From FEN-1279 sp964400285 (GTDB lineage: Bacteria > Bacteroidota > Ignavibacteria > Tepidaquicellales > Tepidaquicellaceae): a stretch of DNA of 64,000 bases. A program made the position numbers and the translations under genes. Each line of letters starts with the position of its first letter. Positions within the stretch are counted from its first letter, which is position 1. Below the pieces are notes generated by a model. It saw only the letters and a list, made by a program, of their open reading frames with translations. It was not told where the DNA came from and ran no database searches. The stretch covers positions 1-64,000 of the forward strand of contig CAYNTK010000009.1 in NCBI GenBank assembly GCA_964400285.1, in the 5' to 3' direction. Of the stretch, positions 52,001-60,839 are shown one piece after another.

Positions 52001-52153
52001 GCAATTGTTTTCGGTGACTTAAACAAAAAAGATTCTGAAATAACAAAATACAGAAATCACGAATTAGGATATCACGTGTTGGAAGAAATTAATGTAAGGC
52101 CAAACGTGACTTATATTGCTAAACTTAGAAACATTAAAGCGGAGAAAAAATAG
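49052..52153 (+). CDS. actB: Alternative complex III subunit ActB (molybdopterin-like/Fe-S protein)
   Basis: A 1033-aa exported Fe-S protein. The Tat motif SRRKFL lies at 50-55 and a lipobox-like AAGC ends at Cys69. A region of about 700 residues follows, related to molybdopterin oxidoreductases (CMLCPNACGILI), thought to lack molybdenum in ACIII. A C-terminal ferredoxin domain has four Cys clusters: CIGCNGCVVAC, CQHCDNAPCENVCP, CANNCPYKVRRYNYF and CTFCVQRI with CQEACPSSA. The TTG start is supported by the conserved YWRGFKEL..PEFEK stretch downstream of it. The stop TAG overlaps the actC GTG by one base. Confidence 0.95.
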   Translation: MEKEKNKLEKDYWRGFKELYKDPEFEKAKENEFASEIVESSGLAGLSGMSRRKFLALFTASAAFAAAGCSDYRDKGAIVPYNKKPEEITPGVPNWYASTCMLCPNACGILIKTREGRPIKVDGNPDHPISKGKICAKGQAGILNLYDPERLKEPKFNTGNGNIVSTSWESADEKIIAELKNLSSSGKEIALITHSLISPSQKKLFDDFISTYPTTKIYSYELTNDVNYKNAFKKSYGTDLIPSVKLDEAKIILSLESDFLGNEGNAIENARLYAQGRDVFSKKEFNRLYAVEGAMSLTGVNADYRIRLRTDAIEEFVMCLLNELIIEKKVSAYSSNGAVVGKIKDYKLDDFVKKNKLSEKIIKTLVDDFVKNQGESYVSAGLKLPESTHIAINLLNEVLDASKLYSKESINQTMLPLSQKSDIENLVSRMQSGNIGMVIHFDTNPVFHFSKDYNYTEALKKVTTVVTMTENVTETSSVSNYILAINHNFESWGDYKTRSGFYSLQQPVIAPLYKTRQKEAILLYWINGGKEAFTENLYLNYLKSNWEKSIYPTLNLKVDFKTFWNLALHDGVVNFNEKVNENFSFKAEAFTSISGPVKTSKDFVVILRDSYYLGDGRLANNGWLQELPHPVSKIVWDNYAAISPATAMVLNLNSNDLIDLTAGGKSLKLPVFIQPGMADDVVAVELGYGRKKIGVVGQNAGFDAVQLISKKAPISEWLYNDGKISKAGGTYELVSTQEHYPIDEKRYNDIHLKREIIQEGTYEEYKKNPKFFKEEKKHTVLFNINEGHEYTGTKWAMSIDLNKCIGCNGCVVACNVENNIPVVGKEQVGKNREMHWIRLDRYYGGHSDDPRVSFQPMLCQHCDNAPCENVCPVAATNHSPDGLNQMAYNRCVGTRYCANNCPYKVRRYNYFNYRDNYADAYQQKQPISLLFNPEVTVRSRGVMEKCTFCVQRIMDERQHATQEGREINGDKVLTACQEACPSSAIVFGDLNKKDSEITKYRNHELGYHVLEEINVRPNVTYIAKLRNIKAEKK

Positions 52154-53523
52154 TGACGGCGATAGATTATACACAGGAAATTCCGGTAGTAGAAGGAAGA
52201 CCAACCGCATCGCAAATAGACGAAGTCGTTTCTATTCCGATGAATACAAAACCGGGTAAAGTCTGGAAATTGCTGATTACAATTACCTCACTGATGTTAA
52301 TGGTGGGCTCGGTTGCACTCGGATATACTTTTTATTATGGCATCGGTATGTGGGGAAATAACAATCCGGTTGGCTGGGGATTTGATATTGTAAACTTTGT
52401 ATTCTGGGTAGGAATAGGTCACGCAGGAACACTTATTTCTGCAATCCTATTTCTTTTACGTCAGAGATGGCGTACCGGGATAGCAAGATTTGCAGAGGCA
52501 ATGACGATTTTTGCGGTAATGTGCGCGGGATTGTTTCCTGCGTTGCATACCGGTAGATTCTGGTTAGACGGATATTTATTTCCATATCCCAACCAAAATC
52601 ATCTTTGGGTAAACTTTACATCACCACTTCTGTGGGACGTATTTGCAGTATCTACTTATTTTACAGTTTCATTAATTTTCTGGTATGTCGGTTTGATTCC
52701 TGATTTTGCGACTTTAAGAGATAGAACAACAAGTAAAATTAAGAAAACTATTTATACATTATTTTCACTTGGGTGGAGGCATTCGACAAGACACTGGCAG
52801 CATTATGAAAAAATTTACGTTATACTTGCCGGATTTGCAACACCGCTTGTACTTTCCGTTCATACAATCGTTAGTTTTGACTTTGCGGTATCGGTAATTC
52901 CTGGCTGGCATACGACAATCTTTCCGCCATATTTCGTTGCGGGTGCCGTGTTTTCTGGATTTGCAATGGTGCAAAACGTTTTAATTTTTGTAAGGCAAGC
53001 TTTTAATTTGAAACACATCATAACTCTAAATCATCTTGAAAAAATGAATCAGGTTATGATTGTTGTCGGTATGATAGTTGGTTATGCCTATGGAATGGAG
53101 TTCTTTATCGCATGGTACAGTGGAAACGATTTTGAAATGTTTACTTTTATTAATAGGGCTTTAGGACCATACGCCTGGGCTTACTGGATTATGATAACGT
53201 GCAATGTTCTTTCGCCACAATTTTTCTGGTTTAAAAAACTTAGACGCTCTATACCTTTTATGTTTGTAATCGGAATCATTATTAATATAGGAATGTGGTT
53301 TGAAAGATTTGTTATTATTGTTACTTCACTGTCGAGGGATTTTCTTCCTTCAAGCTGGGGAATGTATACTCCAACGATATACGATTTTGGAATTTTAATA
53401 TTTTCATTCGGCTTGTTCTTCACTTTATTGTTATTGTTTGTCAAAACACTTCCGGTTGTATCGTTATCGGAAGTTAAAGCAGTGGTTGATGGTGCACAGC
53501 CTTCACACAAAGGAGGACACTAA
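52153..53523 (+). CDS. actC: Alternative complex III subunit ActC (NrfD-like quinol-binding membrane protein)
   Basis: A 456-aa polytopic protein with ten helices, related to NrfD/PsrC, which binds and oxidises quinol at the membrane. Conserved elements are NPVGWGFDIVNFVFWVGIGHAG near residue 75, LHTGRFW, LLWDVFAVSTYF and ASxxG-type helix caps. The GTG start overlaps the actB stop by one base, implying translational coupling. The stop overlaps the next ATG. It pairs with ActF, the second NrfD-like subunit of the complex. Confidence 0.95.
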   Translation: MTAIDYTQEIPVVEGRPTASQIDEVVSIPMNTKPGKVWKLLITITSLMLMVGSVALGYTFYYGIGMWGNNNPVGWGFDIVNFVFWVGIGHAGTLISAILFLLRQRWRTGIARFAEAMTIFAVMCAGLFPALHTGRFWLDGYLFPYPNQNHLWVNFTSPLLWDVFAVSTYFTVSLIFWYVGLIPDFATLRDRTTSKIKKTIYTLFSLGWRHSTRHWQHYEKIYVILAGFATPLVLSVHTIVSFDFAVSVIPGWHTTIFPPYFVAGAVFSGFAMVQNVLIFVRQAFNLKHIITLNHLEKMNQVMIVVGMIVGYAYGMEFFIAWYSGNDFEMFTFINRALGPYAWAYWIMITCNVLSPQFFWFKKLRRSIPFMFVIGIIINIGMWFERFVIIVTSLSRDFLPSSWGMYTPTIYDFGILIFSFGLFFTLLLLFVKTLPVVSLSEVKAVVDGAQPSHKGGH

Positions 53524-54665
53524 TGGAAGAGAAAAAAATATTTTCCGTAGCAGCATTATTTGATACGCCCGATGAAATTACTTATGCGGCAAAGGAAGCA
53601 AACGCTGCAGGCTATACCAAGTATGATATTAATACTCCATACCCTGTCCACGGAATGGAAAAAGCAATGAAGCTTAAACCATCGAAGCTCGGTTTGATTA
53701 CATTTCTTGTTGGCATTGGCGGTGCGACTTTTGCAATTTTGTTTATGTCTTGGGTAACGATAGTTGATTATCCTTTGGTAATTGGTGGTAAGCCATTTTT
53801 CTCTTGGCCCGCATTCGTTCCCATTACTTTTGAGGTTACTGTTTTATCTGCTTCAATTGCAACAGTTGTAGCTATGATTGCTTTGTTCTTTAAGTTTCCT
53901 CATAATAGTCATCCTCTGCACGATACAAACTATATGAAGCGGGTTTCTTCGGATAAATTTGGAATAAATATAGTGTCGATTGACCCGATTTTCGACGAGG
54001 CAAAGATAAAAGATTTTTTTGCAAAGCTCGGTGGAAAAGATATTGAAACTATTTACGAAGAACCATTTCCGAAAGATATTAAGATGTTCGATAAAAGATT
54101 TATCGGAGCACTGGTTTTAGTTGCAATTGTAACAGCTGGAGCATCTTATCTGATATTGAATAAATTATTATATATACAACCGTTCACATGGATGGCAGAG
54201 CAGGACAAAGGATTACCTCAAACGAAGAGTGAAGTTTTTTTGGATGGTTTTGCGATGAGACCGCCCGTTGATGGTACGATTGCAAGAGATTATATACCTT
54301 ATGAATACAAAGGATTAAAAGATTCTGCAGTCGTGAATTTATCTAATCCATTACCTTTTTCAAAACAGGTGATAGAAAAAGGTAAAATGAGATTTGATAC
54401 ATATTGTAGCCCCTGTCACGGATTTTTGGGAAAGGGTGATACCAGGTTACGCGACCAGTTCCCGAAACCGCCAACGCTTCATAGCGACAAAGTGCGAAAC
54501 TGGACTGATGGAAATATTTATCATGTTATAACAAACGGTCAAAATATTATGCCGTCTTATGAAAAACAGATTTCTCGTGATGATAGATGGGCTATTGTTC
54601 ATTATATAAGAGTTTTACAAAGGTCACAGAATGCAAAAGATAGTGATTTTGAAAACAATAAATAA
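53523..54665 (+). CDS. actDE: Fused ACIII subunits ActD and ActE
   Basis: A 380-aa fusion of two complex III subunits. Residues about 1-190 are the ActD (DUF3341) part: FSVAALFDTPDEITYAAKEA, two membrane helices (about 56-78 and 100-122), then DPIFDEAKIKDFFAKLGG. A further helix near 200-220 leads to a cytochrome c domain with the heme site CSPCH at residues 295-299 and an axial Met in NIMPSYEKQ, equal to ActE. In the described complexes from Rhodothermus and Flavobacterium these are separate proteins. No stop codon or frameshift is seen between them. It starts at the overlap with actC. Confidence 0.92.
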   Translation: MEEKKIFSVAALFDTPDEITYAAKEANAAGYTKYDINTPYPVHGMEKAMKLKPSKLGLITFLVGIGGATFAILFMSWVTIVDYPLVIGGKPFFSWPAFVPITFEVTVLSASIATVVAMIALFFKFPHNSHPLHDTNYMKRVSSDKFGINIVSIDPIFDEAKIKDFFAKLGGKDIETIYEEPFPKDIKMFDKRFIGALVLVAIVTAGASYLILNKLLYIQPFTWMAEQDKGLPQTKSEVFLDGFAMRPPVDGTIARDYIPYEYKGLKDSAVVNLSNPLPFSKQVIEKGKMRFDTYCSPCHGFLGKGDTRLRDQFPKPPTLHSDKVRNWTDGNIYHVITNGQNIMPSYEKQISRDDRWAIVHYIRVLQRSQNAKDSDFENNK

Positions 54666-54695
54666 TTATAAGAATAATTTTAGTAATAAATAAAA

Positions 54696-55862
54696 ATGGA
54701 ATATACGAAGAAAGATTTACCGAAAAAGTTTAGCACGATTGGCTGGGCGCTGGTTGCGGTCGGATTATTGCTTGTAGCTGTATCTTACCTTGTTAATCCA
54801 ATGAGAGCTTCGTTCAATAATGTTATTGCACTTATGTTTATGACCGGTATTTCTGTTGGTGCTTTGATATTAGTAGCACTGGAGCATATATCAGGTGCAG
54901 TCTGGAGTACACCAACAAGAAGGGTAAGTGAGTTTCTCTCATCTTCTATCCCATTTGTCTTCTTACTTGGAATTCCTTTGCTTTTCAATCTGCACGGTCT
55001 ATTTCATTGGACACATACTGACGCCGTAAAAAACGATGTCCTTCTACAGGTCAAAGCGCCATATCTTAACACTGGATTTTTTATTGCAAGATACATTGGA
55101 ATCTTTGCGGTTTTGTTTCTTTTTTATTCCATATTCACTCGAAATTCCCAAAAGCAGGATTTTACCAAAGAACAAAATTTAACGAAAAAAAATGTGAAAA
55201 TTTCCGCAATGTTTATGCCAATTGCAGCAATTGGCGTTTCCTTTTTGGCAATAGATTGGATGATGAGTTTAGAGCCACATTGGTATTCTACAATTTTTGG
55301 AATTTATTATATTACGGCGACATTACTTGCAGGACTCGCTGCTACGACTTATGCGGTGGTTAGTCTGAACGAAAAAGGTTACCTGCATTCATCAATAGGT
55401 CAAGACCATTATTATTCGTTCGGTGCTTTACTTTTTGGTATTACCAATTTCTGGGCTTATATTGCATTTAGCCAATTCTTACTTATTTGGTACGCAAATA
55501 TTCCCGAAGAAACTATGTGGTTTATGATGAGATGGACAGGGGGATGGAAATATGTTACGATTGCTATGATTGTAATTCGTTTCGCAATTCCTTATTTTGG
55601 TCTGCTAACCGCACCGTCAAAGACTGACCCGAAAAGATTGAAATTAGTTTCTATAATAATTTTGTTTGCTCATTTGTTCGATATGTACTGGTTGATTATG
55701 CCGACCTACAGTGATTCTGCGGTGTTTAGCTTTTACGAAATTGCTTTCCCGGTTCTGATTATCGGCATTTTGATTCTTGTGTTTGCATATCAAACAAAGA
55801 AACATAATATGATTCCTATTGGCGACCCGAAATTACAAAGGGGTTTGGATTTTCATTTATAA
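54696..55862 (+). CDS. actF: Alternative complex III subunit ActF
   Basis: A 388-aa polytopic membrane protein with about ten helices, the shorter NrfD-like subunit of ACIII. Visible features are WALVAVGLLLVAVSYLVNP, the conserved Trp/His-rich HGLFHWTH loop near 110, IDWMMSLEPHWYSTIFG near 185 and MYWLIMPTY near 330. ActF is thought to help with proton translocation or structure rather than quinol binding. It starts 30 bases after actDE and precedes a monoheme cytochrome. Confidence 0.93.
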   Translation: MEYTKKDLPKKFSTIGWALVAVGLLLVAVSYLVNPMRASFNNVIALMFMTGISVGALILVALEHISGAVWSTPTRRVSEFLSSSIPFVFLLGIPLLFNLHGLFHWTHTDAVKNDVLLQVKAPYLNTGFFIARYIGIFAVLFLFYSIFTRNSQKQDFTKEQNLTKKNVKISAMFMPIAAIGVSFLAIDWMMSLEPHWYSTIFGIYYITATLLAGLAATTYAVVSLNEKGYLHSSIGQDHYYSFGALLFGITNFWAYIAFSQFLLIWYANIPEETMWFMMRWTGGWKYVTIAMIVIRFAIPYFGLLTAPSKTDPKRLKLVSIIILFAHLFDMYWLIMPTYSDSAVFSFYEIAFPVLIIGILILVFAYQTKKHNMIPIGDPKLQRGLDFHL

Positions 55863-55891
55863 AATTTAAACAATAAATTTTTATTATAAAA

Positions 55892-56827
55892 ATGATTGGC
55901 GAAAAAGACGACATAAATCTTGAGATAGTAGAAAAGAAAAAAATCATTCTTGGTTTTTACGGAATGTTTTATGTTATTATTCTTGGTTTGATTGCAGCCC
56001 TTGGTTGGTTTTATTTGAATAATCTGGAATTATTTACGCGAGAAAAAATTACTCCCTTGGCAAAGTTAAAAGATACTACTAAAACGATAGAAGATGTAGC
56101 TATGGTAAAAGGTACTATTTCTGCTCCAGTTGATATTTTTAAAGAAAGCGTTTCTACTCCCGATAAAATCGCAAAGGGAAAAACATTATTCGAAACAAAC
56201 TGTTCAAGCTGTCACGGAACGGATGGAAGAGGGGACGGAGTAGCAGGAAAGACGATGAATCCTCCCCCGAGAAATTTCCACGAATTAACAGGATGGACGA
56301 ATGGACCTGCTTTTTCAAAAATGTTCAAGACTTTGCAAGAAGGAATTCTTGCAAAAGGAATGGCTTCGTACAGCAACTTACCCGCTGAAGACAGAATTGC
56401 AATGATACATTATATAAGAACGCTTAGGAACGATTACCCCACAATCGAACAAAATGAACTTAAAGAACTCGATAAAACGTATAGTCTCTCTTCGGGCATC
56501 AAACAACCCTCGCAAATTCCTGTTTCTATGGCTAAAGAAAAAATGTTAATAGAGGATTCTATTTTGGTTACGAAAATCGAAAATATTATAAATAAGATAA
56601 AATCAGATAAGACAAATAAAATTGCGGAGAAATTTAACTCGATGAGTTTTGATTTGAACCGCTCTGTATCGGCACTTGCAACATCAAAAAAATGGAATGA
56701 AAACGAAACACAATTTGTTAAATTTGTTACAACTGACCCGAAAAGTAAAGGATTCAAAACGTCTGTAATTTCACTTAGCTCTGAAGACTGGGGTATGATT
56801 TATAATTATGCAAAATCATTATTTTGA
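55892..56827 (+). CDS. Membrane-anchored monoheme cytochrome c
   Basis: A 311-aa cytochrome. One N-terminal helix lies at about 17-42. The heme site is CSSCH at 104-108, followed by GRGDGVAGKTMNPPPRNFHE, a motif typical of ACIII-cluster cytochromes, and a possible axial Met in AKGMASY. About 110 further residues form a helical tail with no second heme. It probably takes electrons from ACIII to the caa3-type oxidase. The gene sits between actF and sco, and its stop overlaps a possible TTG start of sco. Confidence 0.88.
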   Translation: MIGEKDDINLEIVEKKKIILGFYGMFYVIILGLIAALGWFYLNNLELFTREKITPLAKLKDTTKTIEDVAMVKGTISAPVDIFKESVSTPDKIAKGKTLFETNCSSCHGTDGRGDGVAGKTMNPPPRNFHELTGWTNGPAFSKMFKTLQEGILAKGMASYSNLPAEDRIAMIHYIRTLRNDYPTIEQNELKELDKTYSLSSGIKQPSQIPVSMAKEKMLIEDSILVTKIENIINKIKSDKTNKIAEKFNSMSFDLNRSVSALATSKKWNENETQFVKFVTTDPKSKGFKTSVISLSSEDWGMIYNYAKSLF

Positions 56828-56838
56828 AAATTTCTAAA

Positions 56839-57627
56839 ATGAAAAAATTAATTTTGATAATAGTTTTATTTTTTATAGTTAACTTAGTTCTTGCGGGCGA
56901 TGATAAGAAATCTCCCGTTGGGATAGATGAAAAACTTGGACAGAAAGTCCCGGGTGATATTACTTTATTTGATGAAACGGGAAAACCTGTAAAACTCTTT
57001 GATGTAACTAATGGGAAACCTGTAATATTAACCCTTGTTTATTATAGGTGTCCCGGAATTTGTAGCCCTTTGCTTACCGAATTAACCCACATCATAGATA
57101 AGCTCGACCTTCAGGCGGGAAAGGATTATAATATTGTTACCGTAAGCTTTAATACTTCAGAAGATTATATTATGGCGGCAGAGAAAAAGAAAAATTATTT
57201 CGGACTTTTAAAAGTTAAAAAACTTTCCGAAAATGACTGGAGATTTTTAACGGCTGACAGTATTAACATTGCAAGAATTACTAATGCCGTAGGTTTCAGA
57301 TATATAAAAGAAGGAAATGATTTTGTACACTCGGGAGCTTTGACAATGCTAAGCCCCGATTTGAAAATTACACGCTACTTATACGGCACAGAGTATCTTC
57401 CATTTGATGTTAAGATGGCACTGATGGAAGCATCGGAGGGAAAAATCGGCTCACCGATTTCGAAGATAGCGAAATTATGTTACAGTTATGATGCAGAGGG
57501 AAGAAAATATGTCTTGAACGTTACAAGAATTGCCGGTGGGGGTATATTATTTCTTATAATTACGTTTGCGGTGATACTTGTTGTTACCAAAAGGAAGAAG
57601 AAGGATTTAAATATTAACGCAAATTAA
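56839..57627 (+). CDS. sco1: SCO1/SenC family copper chaperone
   Basis: A 262-aa protein that delivers copper to the CuA centre of cytochrome oxidase subunit II. It has an N-terminal signal peptide (MKKLILIIVLFFIV start), a thioredoxin-like fold with the copper-binding CPGIC near residue 73 and the ligand His in FVHSGA near 161. A C-terminal helix at about 230-250 is followed by a Lys-rich tail, so the protein may be anchored there. The TTG at 56824 is in frame but the ATG at 56839 gives a standard signal peptide. CoxA follows 2 bases later. Confidence 0.94.
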   Translation: MKKLILIIVLFFIVNLVLAGDDKKSPVGIDEKLGQKVPGDITLFDETGKPVKLFDVTNGKPVILTLVYYRCPGICSPLLTELTHIIDKLDLQAGKDYNIVTVSFNTSEDYIMAAEKKKNYFGLLKVKKLSENDWRFLTADSINIARITNAVGFRYIKEGNDFVHSGALTMLSPDLKITRYLYGTEYLPFDVKMALMEASEGKIGSPISKIAKLCYSYDAEGRKYVLNVTRIAGGGILFLIITFAVILVVTKRKKKDLNINAN

Positions 57628-57629
57628 AA

Positions 57630-59231
57630 ATGAACGAAATATCATATCTAAAATACGAAGGGAAACACAAAGGATTAGCGGGATGGCTTCTTTCAACAGA
57701 CCATAAGAGAATCGGAATAATGTATCTTGCCGCAATGATTATATTTTTTTTGACGGCTGTTATTTTTGGCATTATGATGAAATTGGAAATGCTGACCCCG
57801 GGCAGAACTATTATGGGTCCGCAGATGTATAATTCCCTGTTTACACTGCACGGCGTAATAATGATTTTTCTTTTTATTATTCCCGGAATTCCCGCAGTAT
57901 TCGGAAATTTCTTTCTTCCGATTATGCTTGGGGCAAAAGATGTAGCGTTTCCAAGATTAAATTTACTATCGTGGTATTTTTATATCATCGGTGCATTTAT
58001 GGTATTGGGTTCTTTGCTTTTCGGTGGTGGACCGATTGATACAGGTTGGACATTCTATGTGCCTTATAGTATAAGAACAAATACAAATGTTTCATTTGCA
58101 GTTTTTGCAGCGTTTATTCTGGGATTTTCTTCTATACTTACAGGACTAAATTTTATTACAACAATTCATCGTCTTAGGGCGCCGGGAATGACATGGTTTA
58201 AAATGCCATTATTTGCGTGGGGTTTATATTCTTCTTCGTGGATACAATTGCTTGCAACTCCTATTTTAGGGATAACATTACTTCTTATAATTCTTGAAAG
58301 AGTGTTTGGCGTCGGTATATTTGACCCCGCTTTAGGCGGTGACCCGCTTTTATATCAACATTTGTTTTGGATATATTCTCACCCGGCAGTTTATATTATG
58401 ATACTTCCCGCTATGGGTCTTGTGTCGGAAATTATACCGACCTTTTCCAAGAAAAACATTTTTGGCTATGGACCGATTGCTATGTCAAGTTTAGCGATTG
58501 CATTCGTTGGTTATCTCGTCTGGGGGCATCATATGTTTTCAAGTGGAATCAGCGATACTTCGAGAGCAATATTTTCCTTACTTACTTTTCTTGTCGCAAT
58601 TCCAAGTGGTGTGAAAGTCTTTAACTGGGTAGCAACACTTTATAAGGGTTCGATTGATTTAAGAGCACCATTGTTATTTGTTTTAATCTTTATTATCGTT
58701 TTCTCGATTGGAGGGCTGACAGGGTTGGTACTGGGTTCTTTGAATACCGATATACATTTGACGGATACTTATTTTGTCGTGGCCCATTTTCATTATGTTA
58801 TGTTTGGCGGAATGGGAACATTATTCTTTGCAGCTTTGCATTATTGGTTTCCCAAAATGTTCGGAAAAACATATAACGAGAAAATAGCAATGATAGGAGC
58901 ATGGATTTTTGCAATAGGTTTTAATATTCTTTATTTTCCTATGTTTGTAATGGGTTATCTGGGAATGCCGAGAAGATATTACGATTATCTTCCCGAGTTT
59001 AAAAATTACCATATTGTTTCTACCGTCGGTTCGTGGATAATGGTCTTGGGTATTTTGATAATACTTTTCAATTTATTAAAAGGATTTTTAAAGAAGGAAA
59101 TGATTAAAGAGATAAATCCTTGGGGTGGGACAACTCTTGAGTGGACTGTTCCAACTCCTCCACCGGTCGAGAATTTTGATAAGATACCGACAATTACAAA
59201 AGGTCCTTACGAAAGAGAAGAACACAAATAA
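57630..59231 (+). CDS. coxA: Cytochrome c oxidase subunit I, A2-type heme-copper oxidase
   Basis: A 533-aa catalytic subunit with 12 helices that reduces oxygen and pumps protons. Heme and CuB ligands are in LFTLHGVIM, HLFWIYSHPAVYIM, VWGHHMF and VVAHFHYVMFGG. The helix VI motif is YSHPAVY and not GHPEVY: the D-channel Glu is replaced by Ala, and a Tyr-Ser pair precedes it. This is the signature of A2-type oxidases such as the Rhodothermus and Thermus caa3 enzymes. It is followed by heptamer repeats and coxC. Confidence 0.97.
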   Translation: MNEISYLKYEGKHKGLAGWLLSTDHKRIGIMYLAAMIIFFLTAVIFGIMMKLEMLTPGRTIMGPQMYNSLFTLHGVIMIFLFIIPGIPAVFGNFFLPIMLGAKDVAFPRLNLLSWYFYIIGAFMVLGSLLFGGGPIDTGWTFYVPYSIRTNTNVSFAVFAAFILGFSSILTGLNFITTIHRLRAPGMTWFKMPLFAWGLYSSSWIQLLATPILGITLLLIILERVFGVGIFDPALGGDPLLYQHLFWIYSHPAVYIMILPAMGLVSEIIPTFSKKNIFGYGPIAMSSLAIAFVGYLVWGHHMFSSGISDTSRAIFSLLTFLVAIPSGVKVFNWVATLYKGSIDLRAPLLFVLIFIIVFSIGGLTGLVLGSLNTDIHLTDTYFVVAHFHYVMFGGMGTLFFAALHYWFPKMFGKTYNEKIAMIGAWIFAIGFNILYFPMFVMGYLGMPRRYYDYLPEFKNYHIVSTVGSWIMVLGILIILFNLLKGFLKKEMIKEINPWGGTTLEWTVPTPPPVENFDKIPTITKGPYEREEHK

Positions 59232-59264
59232 CAAATAGTAAATAACAAAAAATGATTTTATTTA

Positions 59265-59897
59265 ATGGAAAACGAATTAGCAATTAAAAATAAAAATTTA
59301 GAACATACACATCGTGATGACGTTGGCTCCAAAATGGGGATGTGGCTGTTTCTTTTTACAGAGCTTATTCTTTTTGGAGGAATGTTTATTCTTTATGCGA
59401 GTTATAGGTTTATGTATCCCGATAATTTTCATATTGCTGCATCGAGACTCGATACTATGATAGGAACGGTTAATACGATTATTCTTCTGACAAGCAGTCT
59501 TACCGCCGTTCTTGCTCTTGCTGCTTTACAAAAGAAACAAAAATTATTCAGTATTTATTTGCTGGGTTTTACGATTTTATGCGGGGGAGCATTTTTAATT
59601 AACAAATATTTCGAATGGAGCACAAAGATTCATCACGGCCTGTATCCACGAGGTCCCGAAATGGCAAATCTATCCGATGGCGAAGTTATATTTTATGGTC
59701 TGTACTATGTTATGACGGGGTTGCACGCTTTGCACGTAATAGTTGGTTTGATTTTTTTAACCATTATGATTCTGTTTATTTACAAAGATAGAATTACCTA
59801 TGATAATAACCAGAAACTTGAAAACGCAGGGTTATACTGGCATCTTGTGGATATAATCTGGATTTTCTTATTCCCATTATTTTATTTGATACATTAA
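59265..59897 (+). CDS. coxC: Cytochrome c oxidase subunit III
   Basis: A 210-aa membrane protein with five to six helices. The family marks MGMWLFLFTELILFGGMF, FEWSTKIHHGLYPRGP and GLHALHVIVGLIFL, followed by the YWHLVDIIWIFLFPLFYL ending, are complete. Subunit III stabilises the oxidase and lipid or oxygen entry. It lies 33 bases after coxA; the gap holds four heptamers of the ACAAATA type. Subunit IV begins 4 bases after its stop. Confidence 0.95.
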   Translation: MENELAIKNKNLEHTHRDDVGSKMGMWLFLFTELILFGGMFILYASYRFMYPDNFHIAASRLDTMIGTVNTIILLTSSLTAVLALAALQKKQKLFSIYLLGFTILCGGAFLINKYFEWSTKIHHGLYPRGPEMANLSDGEVIFYGLYYVMTGLHALHVIVGLIFLTIMILFIYKDRITYDNNQKLENAGLYWHLVDIIWIFLFPLFYLIH

Positions 59898-59901
59898 TTT
59901 T

Positions 59902-60198
59902 ATGGAAAATACACACAGTCATTCAACAAATTATAATATTTACATCCTGGTTTGGATGGGATTAGTCGTCTTAACAACATTGACGGTTGCCATTGCGGGT
60001 TTAGATTTGGCATACCTTACTGTTGCTGTTGCTTTGGCTATTGCAACAACAAAATCATTACTTGTTGCAAATTATTTTATGCACGTGAAAAGCGATTCGA
60101 GAGTTTTTAAAGTTTTTATTCTTGTTTGCATTGTGATATTTTTAACAATGATAATTTTAACTTTTTTTGATTTAATTTTTAGAAACCCCGTGAAATGA
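59902..60198 (+). CDS. coxD: Cytochrome c oxidase subunit IV (caa3 type)
   Basis: A 98-aa membrane protein with three predicted helices, of the prokaryotic subunit IV/CyoD family. The pattern WMGLVVLTTLTVAIAGLD, then ATTKSLLVANYFMHVK in the second helix and an uncharged third helix, is characteristic. It is a small stabilising subunit of the oxidase. Its stop codon overlaps the coxB ATG within ATGA. Confidence 0.92.
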   Translation: MENTHSHSTNYNIYILVWMGLVVLTTLTVAIAGLDLAYLTVAVALAIATTKSLLVANYFMHVKSDSRVFKVFILVCIVIFLTMIILTFFDLIFRNPVK

Positions 60199-60839
60199 GA
60201 CAAAATATAGCACAACAGGTAGATACTACATTTTTTATAATAGTCGGGATTTCCATTTTCTTTTTGCTGATGATAGCGGTTAGTATGATTTATTTTGTTG
60301 TTAAGTATAATAAAAAAAGAAATCCTAAACCATCTAATATAGAAGGCAATAATAAACTTGAAATTTTATGGACTGTTATTCCTACATTGCTTGCACTTGG
60401 AATGTTTTTTTCCGGGTATGCAGGATTTAAAAATATGAGAAATGCACCGGAAGATTCATTTACAATAAAAGTAATCGGAAAAATGTGGGTCTGGAATTTC
60501 GAATATCTTAACGGAAAGAAAACAGACACTCTTTATGTTCCTCTTTCTAAACCGATTAAAATGGAGATAACCTCTACAGATGTTAATCATAGTTTTTATA
60601 TACCTTCTTTTAGGGTTAAAGAAGATGCAATCCCAGGGAGAAAAAACTATTTGTGGTTTCAACCGACCGCATTAGGTTCTTTTAATATCGAATGTGCAGA
60701 ATACTGTGGACTCAACCACTCTGCTATGTATTCAAAGGTAGTAGTAATGCCCGACTCAGAATTTGACAAATGGTATAACACCCCGGATGTTCCCGATAGT
60801 TTAAAAACCCGGAAGGATTCAACTGATTTAATAAAATAA
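60195..60839 (+). CDS. coxB: Cytochrome c oxidase subunit II with CuA site
   Basis: A 214-aa protein with two N-terminal helices (about 13-37 and 54-76) and a periplasmic cupredoxin domain. The CuA ligands are all present in CAEYCGLNHSAM: Cys167, Cys171, His175 and Met178, with a further His in DVNHSFYIPSF. The aromatic patch WVWNFEY is the electron entry site. No fused cytochrome c domain follows, so this is aa3-like and needs a separate cytochrome c donor. Subunit II lies last among the subunit genes; its stop overlaps the ctaB ATG by one base. Confidence 0.96.
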   Translation: MRQNIAQQVDTTFFIIVGISIFFLLMIAVSMIYFVVKYNKKRNPKPSNIEGNNKLEILWTVIPTLLALGMFFSGYAGFKNMRNAPEDSFTIKVIGKMWVWNFEYLNGKKTDTLYVPLSKPIKMEITSTDVNHSFYIPSFRVKEDAIPGRKNYLWFQPTALGSFNIECAEYCGLNHSAMYSKVVVMPDSEFDKWYNTPDVPDSLKTRKDSTDLIK

